Source: CAZCWX01 sp964502465 | GTDB taxonomy: Bacteria; Desulfobacterota; Binatia; Bin18 | Direction: 5' to 3' | Length of the DNA stretch: 27,395 bases | Assembly (NCBI GenBank): GCA_964502465.1 | Contig: CAZCWX010000051.1 | Coordinates: 1-27,395, forward strand | Shown here: positions 23,408 to 27,395 of the stretch, in pieces | Numbering within the stretch: the stretch's first letter is position 1 | Layout of the letters: the number at the start of each line of letters is the position of its first letter | The notes under the pieces: generated by a model | Database searches by the model: none | What the model was told of the DNA's origin: nothing | What the model saw: only the letters and a program-made list of their open reading frames with translations | Program-made: the position numbers and the translations under genes

Positions 23408-23423
23408 TAAAAATTGATGCCTG

Positions 23424-23453
23424 TTGACATGGAAGAATGAACAGCAACATAAT
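23424..23453 (+). promoter_or_regulatory. Sigma70 promoter of the BREX operon
   Basis: TTGACA (23424-23429, full consensus) and CATAAT (23448-23453, five of six) are 18 bp apart. The expected start of transcription near 23460 is about 20 nt upstream of the ATG at 23481. Confidence 0.62.
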
Positions 23454-23480
23454 TATCTCAGCTACACGAATGGACTTTCC

Positions 23481-24290
23481 ATGCCTCTAGTCGATTTGAA
23501 ACCAGTGGCGTTTTTTCCACCTACGGGCCCTAATGGAGTCGTGGCAAAGGGCGGCTTCCGCGTTGGCAACAAGGGCACGCACTCGAGTCGTACCCTCATG
23601 CTGGCCGAACTCGCGGCTGTCCTCGCAGCCGTGCCAGGCAATGCAGATCGTGCTGCCTACGCCGCAGCGATCATCGAGGGAAACTGTCTTGGGAAGCCGA
23701 CCGCATCCACTCGGCGGCTCTCCAACCAGCGCCTTGGTGAACTGTACGCGCTTGATCCATCTTCCTCGGTCTTCCGGGTCCTTCGGAAGCTGTGGACCGT
23801 CGATGCTGCCGCGCGTCCTCTCCTGGCGATGCTCGCAGCCTTGGCGCGCGACCCGCTCTTCATGGCGTCCGCTCCGCCGATACTATCACTTCCTGTCGGC
23901 GCTGAGTTGCAACGGGCACAGGTGCGGGATGCCCTCCGCGCGGTGGTTGGCGAGCGCATGAATGATGCGGTTCTCGACAAGGTCGTCCGCAACGTGTCGA
24001 GTTCCTGGACACAGACCGGTCACCTGCAGGGGCGGACTTTCAAAACCCGACGGTGCGTACAGGCACAGCCGGCCTCGCTCGCCTTCGCCCTCTATCTCGG
24101 TCACGTCGCCGGTTTCCGCGGCGAGGAGCTATTCACCAATGGATGGGTCGCTGCGCTCGACTGTACGGCGTCTTCGGCTCGCGCTCTAACGCTTGAGGCC
24201 AAGCGCATGGGGCTCATCGACTTCCGCAGCGCCGAAGACGTCTTAGAGTTCGGGCTTGAACGTCTTGATCCAGGAATCAGGAGAATCTAA
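23481..24290 (+). CDS. BrxA-like first protein of a BREX phage-defence operon
   Basis: This 269-residue protein is the first gene of the defence operon. Its identity rests on position (overlapping brxB) and on a helical core resembling DUF1819/BrxA. TLMLAELAAVLAAV leads to AAIIEGNCLGKPTASTRRL, then LGELYALDPSSSVFRVLRKLW. Distinctive later blocks are VRNVSSSWTQTGHLQGRTFK and FALYLGHVAGFRGEELFTNGW. It is clearly longer than canonical BrxA (about 200 residues), so the family assignment is tentative. The open frame extends back to a TTG at 23424, but that codon is the -35 box of the operon promoter. The ATG at 23481 is therefore more likely, although its ribosome site is poor. BrxA proteins are DNA-associated accessory factors of BREX. 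The stop overlaps brxB as TAATG. Confidence 0.7.
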   Translation: MPLVDLKPVAFFPPTGPNGVVAKGGFRVGNKGTHSSRTLMLAELAAVLAAVPGNADRAAYAAAIIEGNCLGKPTASTRRLSNQRLGELYALDPSSSVFRVLRKLWTVDAAARPLLAMLAALARDPLFMASAPPILSLPVGAELQRAQVRDALRAVVGERMNDAVLDKVVRNVSSSWTQTGHLQGRTFKTRRCVQAQPASLAFALYLGHVAGFRGEELFTNGWVAALDCTASSARALTLEAKRMGLIDFRSAEDVLEFGLERLDPGIRRI

Positions 24291-24853
24291 TGCCGCGAAT
24301 CGAAGACCTTGCTGAAGTATACGGCCGGCACATTGCCACTCCCTGGCAGCGCACTGTCGCAGGGGCACAGCGCGTTATCATGGTGGTCTACGACAAGGAA
24401 CTGGAACGTGTGTTGCGCGCGCGCAAAGGTGAGTTTGAGACGCGCACCCGCGCCGCCGGACACGACTGGTACGAGATTGACCTTACCACCGCCTTTGCCA
24501 CCTGGCTCGCGGCAGACGAGTATCGCGACGCCTATTTCGAGTCGCCGGAAGACTTGCAACTGAAGCTCGACGCAGAGTTCGCCGAATATGTTGCCGACGC
24601 CATTCGAGCAGTACTCTCGCGCGATGACGTTGGTGAGACTGCGGTTGTCGCCGTCTTCGGAGCTGCATCGCTCTTTGGCTTTACGCGTATGTCTCAAGTG
24701 CTGAAGTTGGTTGAAGGGGACGTGCGTGGTCGCCTCGTCGTGTTCTTCCCGGGCCAATATGAGCAGAACAACTACCGTCTGCTTGATGCCCGCGATGGAT
24801 GGAATTACCTGGCGGCGCCTATCACGCTTCACGGTGCCGGGAGTGCAACATGA
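24290..24853 (+). CDS. brxB: BREX protein BrxB (DUF1788)
   Basis: This 187-residue DUF1788 protein is a core but biochemically undefined component of BREX. Family features are VIMVVYDKELERVLRARKG near the N-terminus, the WYEIDLTTAFATWLA segment, and VVAVFGAASLFGFTRMSQVL. The most conserved part follows: VVFFPGQYEQNNYRLLDARDG, then NYLAAPI. Its ATG shares one base with the TAA of the preceding brxA-like gene, and its TGA overlaps the brxC ATG as ATGA. The three genes are thus translationally coupled. Codon use matches brxA-like and brxC, so they travel as a unit. BrxB was required for phage defence in characterised type 1 systems. Confidence 0.88.
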   Translation: MPRIEDLAEVYGRHIATPWQRTVAGAQRVIMVVYDKELERVLRARKGEFETRTRAAGHDWYEIDLTTAFATWLAADEYRDAYFESPEDLQLKLDAEFAEYVADAIRAVLSRDDVGETAVVAVFGAASLFGFTRMSQVLKLVEGDVRGRLVVFFPGQYEQNNYRLLDARDGWNYLAAPITLHGAGSAT

Positions 24854-27395
24854 AAATCAAGGATGTCCTGCAGCGCGATCCTTCCACTCATCCCCTGGTG
24901 AACCAGGGCCAAGCTCGCATCGCGGACAAGGAGAACGAGAAGGTCCTGGCAGAGCTGCGTGGTGAACTCTCCATGTTCGTCTGCGAGGGACAGTACGCTG
25001 ATGGTCTCCAGCGCATTTTGTCTTCGTACCTATCGAACCTCACGCAGACCAGCCAGAAGGCGGCATGGGTGAGTGGTTTCTTCGGCAGCGGTAAATCGCA
25101 CTTGCTGAAGATGTTGTGTCACCTATGGGCGGACACGAAGTTTCCGGAAGGAGTTACAGCGCGCAGCCTGGTGCCGTCGATGCCCGACGACCTTCGCAGC
25201 CTCCTCCGTGAACTCGACACAGCCGGCAAGCGAGCAGGCGGCCTTCTCGCCGCAGCGGGTGCCCTGCCGAGCGGGACCACCGATCATGTCCGTCTCACAG
25301 TCCTGAGCGTTCTTCTGCGTGGCGCTGGACTCCCAGATCAATATCCGCAGGCCCAGTTCTGTCTCTGGCTTCACGATCAGGGCTGGTTCGACCAAGTCAA
25401 GTCTGCCGTGGAGTCTGCCAACAAGCAGTGGACTTCAGAGCTGAATAACCTGTACGTGAGCGGTCTCATCGCGCGAGCGCTCATCGCCTGCGACCCGAAC
25501 TTCGCTGCTTCGGAGGCCGAGGCACGTAACACCTTGAAAGCGCAATTCCCACCACGCACGACCGACATTACGACCGAGGAATTCCTTACAGCGTGCAAAC
25601 GCGTCCTGAAGCTCGTGGGCCGCGACGGACGTTCCCCTTGCACGATCCTTGTACTCGATGAAGTGCAGCAGTACATCGGCGACTCGAACGACCGTTCAAC
25701 ACTCGTCACCGAGGTGACCGAGGCGCTGTCGAAGCAACTCGACAGCCACGTACTGGTGGTCGCGTCCGGACAGAGCGCGTTGACCGCGACGCCCAGACTG
25801 CAGAAGCTCACCGATCGCTATACCATTCGCGTTCAGCTCTCTGACCAGGACGTGGAAACCGTCACCCGTAAGGTCCTGCTACAGAAGAAACCCAATGCTA
25901 TCAATCCAATTCGTGACTTCCTCGACAAGCACGGCGGTGAGGTCTCGCGTCAGCTTCAGGGAACACGCATTAGCGAGAGCACCCACGATCGCGACATCAT
26001 CGTCGATGACTATCCGCTCCTACCCGTGCGGCGGCGGTTCTGGGAACACTGCTTTCGAGCTGTCGATGCCGCTGGTACGCATAGCCAGCTCCGCTCTCAG
26101 CTCCGGATCATTCATGATGCCGTTGTCCGCCTTTCCGGACGTGAGCTTGGCACGGTTATTCCCGGCGACGATCTCTTCGAGACGATCTCTGCCGACATGG
26201 TGAACACAGGTGTACTCCTGCGCGAGATCAACGACCGCATCAACAATCTATCGAAAGACGCATCGGACGAGGGTAAGCTAGCCCGCCGGATCTGCGGATT
26301 GGTCTTCCTCATCAGCAAACTACCGTGCGAGGCCGGCGCGGATATCGGTATCCGTGCAACGAAGGAACACATCGCGGACCTATTAGTCGATGACCTGCTC
26401 GCAGACAACGGGAAATTACGCAGTTCAGTAGAGATGGCCCTTGAGAAACTCGCCGCTGCTGGCGTGCTGATGAAGCTTGGTGACGAGTACCGGCTGCAAA
26501 CGAAGGAAGGAGCGGAGTGGGACCGCGAGTTCCGCAACCGTCAGACGCGCCTTGCGAACGACGATGCCGATCTGCAGATCCGTCGCGACCAACTCCTCTA
26601 CGCCGAGGCGGATCGGGTCATCCGCTCAGTAAAGATTGTCCAGGGCGCGGCCAAAGAGGCGCGGCAGATCGTGGTGTCGCGTGACCAGAGCCCTCCTACT
26701 CCAAGCGGTGAAACGATCCCTCTATGGATTCGTGATCAGTGGTCAGGTGCCCAGAAGGAAGTTGAAGACGCTGCACGTGGAGCAGGAACCGATAGCCCCA
26801 TGATCTTTGTGTTCATTCCGCGCCAGGCAGCGGAAGACCTGCGCAACTCGACCATCGAGGCTGAGGCCGCACAGCAGACGGTCGATGCGAAGGGTGTCCC
26901 GACAACGCGCGAAGGGGAGGAAGCCAAGCAGAGCCTGGAGAGCCGCCGCAACCTGGCGACTCGCCAACGCGACGAACTCATTAAGCAAATCGTCGCCAAC
27001 GCTAAGGTATTTCAGGGCGGTGGCACGGAACTCCTGCAGCTTACGTTGGAGGAGAAGGTCCGTGATGCGGCGAACGCCGCCTTGGTGCGACTGTTCCCTC
27101 GGTTCAAGGATGCCGACTCGCCCGCCTGGGAGACCGTCATCAAACGAGCCAGAGAGGGGGCGGACCAGCCCTTCCAACCCCTTGGTCATGGCGGTCCGAC
27201 TGAGCAGCACCCGGTGTGTCAACAGGTCCTGTCGATGATTGGGGCGGGCAAGCTCGGTAGTGAAGTGCGAAAAGCCTTGCGTGCGAGCCCCTACGGCTGG
27301 CCGCAGGACGCGATTGACGCGGCATTGATTGCCCTTCATCGTTCGCAGCATGTCACGGCAACGCTCAACGGCGCCAGGGTTGCGCCGGGACAACT
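24850..27395 (+). CDS. brxC: BREX P-loop ATPase BrxC (3' end beyond window)
   Basis: The frame stays open from the ATG at 24850 to the window end, giving 848 visible residues of a protein that is about 1,200 in full. BrxC is the large ATPase of BREX. Walker A is GFFGSGKS (residues 76-83), preceded by the typical GLQRILSSYLSN segment. Walker B is ILVLDEVQQYIGD (about 266-278). A downstream VVASGQSALTATPRLQKLTDRY stretch with LSDQDVETVTRKVLLQKK matches the BrxC sensor/arginine region. A long charged helical part follows (about 560-760). Start and brxB stop overlap as ATGA. The pglX, pglZ and brxL or brxD/brxHI genes expected next are outside the window, so the BREX type is undecided. Confidence 0.92.
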   Translation, partial: MKIKDVLQRDPSTHPLVNQGQARIADKENEKVLAELRGELSMFVCEGQYADGLQRILSSYLSNLTQTSQKAAWVSGFFGSGKSHLLKMLCHLWADTKFPEGVTARSLVPSMPDDLRSLLRELDTAGKRAGGLLAAAGALPSGTTDHVRLTVLSVLLRGAGLPDQYPQAQFCLWLHDQGWFDQVKSAVESANKQWTSELNNLYVSGLIARALIACDPNFAASEAEARNTLKAQFPPRTTDITTEEFLTACKRVLKLVGRDGRSPCTILVLDEVQQYIGDSNDRSTLVTEVTEALSKQLDSHVLVVASGQSALTATPRLQKLTDRYTIRVQLSDQDVETVTRKVLLQKKPNAINPIRDFLDKHGGEVSRQLQGTRISESTHDRDIIVDDYPLLPVRRRFWEHCFRAVDAAGTHSQLRSQLRIIHDAVVRLSGRELGTVIPGDDLFETISADMVNTGVLLREINDRINNLSKDASDEGKLARRICGLVFLISKLPCEAGADIGIRATKEHIADLLVDDLLADNGKLRSSVEMALEKLAAAGVLMKLGDEYRLQTKEGAEWDREFRNRQTRLANDDADLQIRRDQLLYAEADRVIRSVKIVQGAAKEARQIVVSRDQSPPTPSGETIPLWIRDQWSGAQKEVEDAARGAGTDSPMIFVFIPRQAAEDLRNSTIEAEAAQQTVDAKGVPTTREGEEAKQSLESRRNLATRQRDELIKQIVANAKVFQGGGTELLQLTLEEKVRDAANAALVRLFPRFKDADSPAWETVIKRAREGADQPFQPLGHGGPTEQHPVCQQVLSMIGAGKLGSEVRKALRASPYGWPQDAIDAALIALHRSQHVTATLNGARVAPGQ

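Larger units (their letters stand above)
22971..23480. other. Gene-poor, relatively AT-rich leader region before the BREX genes
   Basis: No credible gene is present; the short frames that are open have no domain, signal or ribosome site. The region contains a 51-bp hairpin (23046-23096), a perfect 18-bp palindrome (23390-23407) and the promoter at 23424-23453. Confidence 0.6.

Noticed and set aside
23151..23417. 88-codon plus-strand frame before the BREX genes
   Set aside because: It lacks a ribosome site and domain features, and its 3' end runs through the perfect palindrome. It is better read as non-coding leader.
24287..24832. 181-codon minus-strand frame opposite brxB
   Set aside because: It mirrors the real brxB gene, has no domain signature and no ribosome site. 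High-GC coding DNA often leaves the antisense frame open.
25123..27393. Several long minus-strand frames opposite brxC
   Set aside because: They are antisense shadows of the continuous brxC frame, which carries Walker motifs and runs off the window end.
1..27395. CRISPR array, prophage or complete insertion sequence
   Set aside because: I saw no regularly spaced direct repeats with unique spacers, no phage structural genes, and no transposase or integrase frame. The repeats present are short heptamers and dispersed palindromes.
23481..27395. DISARM or classical Pgl system instead of BREX
   Set aside because: DISARM would show a DrmA helicase and DrmB (DUF1998), and the Pgl/type 2 arrangement would start with PglW kinase. 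The brxA-like - DUF1788 - BrxC order fits the BREX layout.

Overview
The window looks like a stretch of chromosome from a Gram-negative, moderately GC-rich environmental bacterium. Pointers are an OmpA-type lipoprotein, glutathione synthetase, an LLM-class flavin oxidoreductase, a DUF2203 protein, an HTTM/vitamin-K-carboxylase-like membrane protein, a tRNA without an encoded CCA, and dispersed palindromic repeats of the kind seen in deltaproteobacteria-like or Tectomicrobia/Binatota-like genomes. The lineage guess is low confidence because there is no rRNA or marker-gene comparison.

Layout. 63-2661 (minus): an operon of two single-domain EamA halves, separated by one in-frame TGA, followed by an HTTM carboxylase-like protein. 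2662-2898: a divergent regulatory region with two heptamer repeat arrays and a good sigma70-like promoter. 2899-5374 (plus): two MFS transporters 4 nt apart, one ACS-type and one Fsr-like. 5747-6436 (minus): an OmpA lipoprotein with a 25-proline linker. 6737-9205 (minus): Lon protease. 9328-10589 (plus): DUF2203 and a HAD hydrolase. 10634-11410 (minus): a divergent 5-formyl-THF cyclo-ligase-like protein. 11572-12759 (plus): acyl-CoA dehydrogenase. 12760-13291: a gene-poor gap with a cluster of DnaA-box-like sites. 13292-14638 (plus): a small membrane protein and an LLM oxidoreductase. 14676-20053 (minus): a compact housekeeping operon, M16 peptidase - prmA - rsmE - gshB, with a tRNA-Leu(GAG) just upstream.

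20392-22548 (minus) holds an FAD monooxygenase and a TetR regulator 9 nt apart. A palindromic operator overlaps the TetR start region, so this is a self-contained, probably autoregulated oxidative module. 22549-23480 is a gene-poor, relatively AT-rich boundary with an orphan Ig-like domain frame, a 51-bp hairpin, a perfect 18-bp palindrome and a strong promoter.

From 23481 to the right edge lies the start of a BREX phage-defence locus: a BrxA-like protein, BrxB (DUF1788) and BrxC (P-loop ATPase, cut by the window end). The three are translationally coupled by TAATG and ATGA overlaps. The pglX methyltransferase, pglZ and later genes needed to type the system lie outside the window. The BREX locus, with an unusually long BrxA-like first gene and its palindrome-plus-promoter leader, is the most interesting part of the window.
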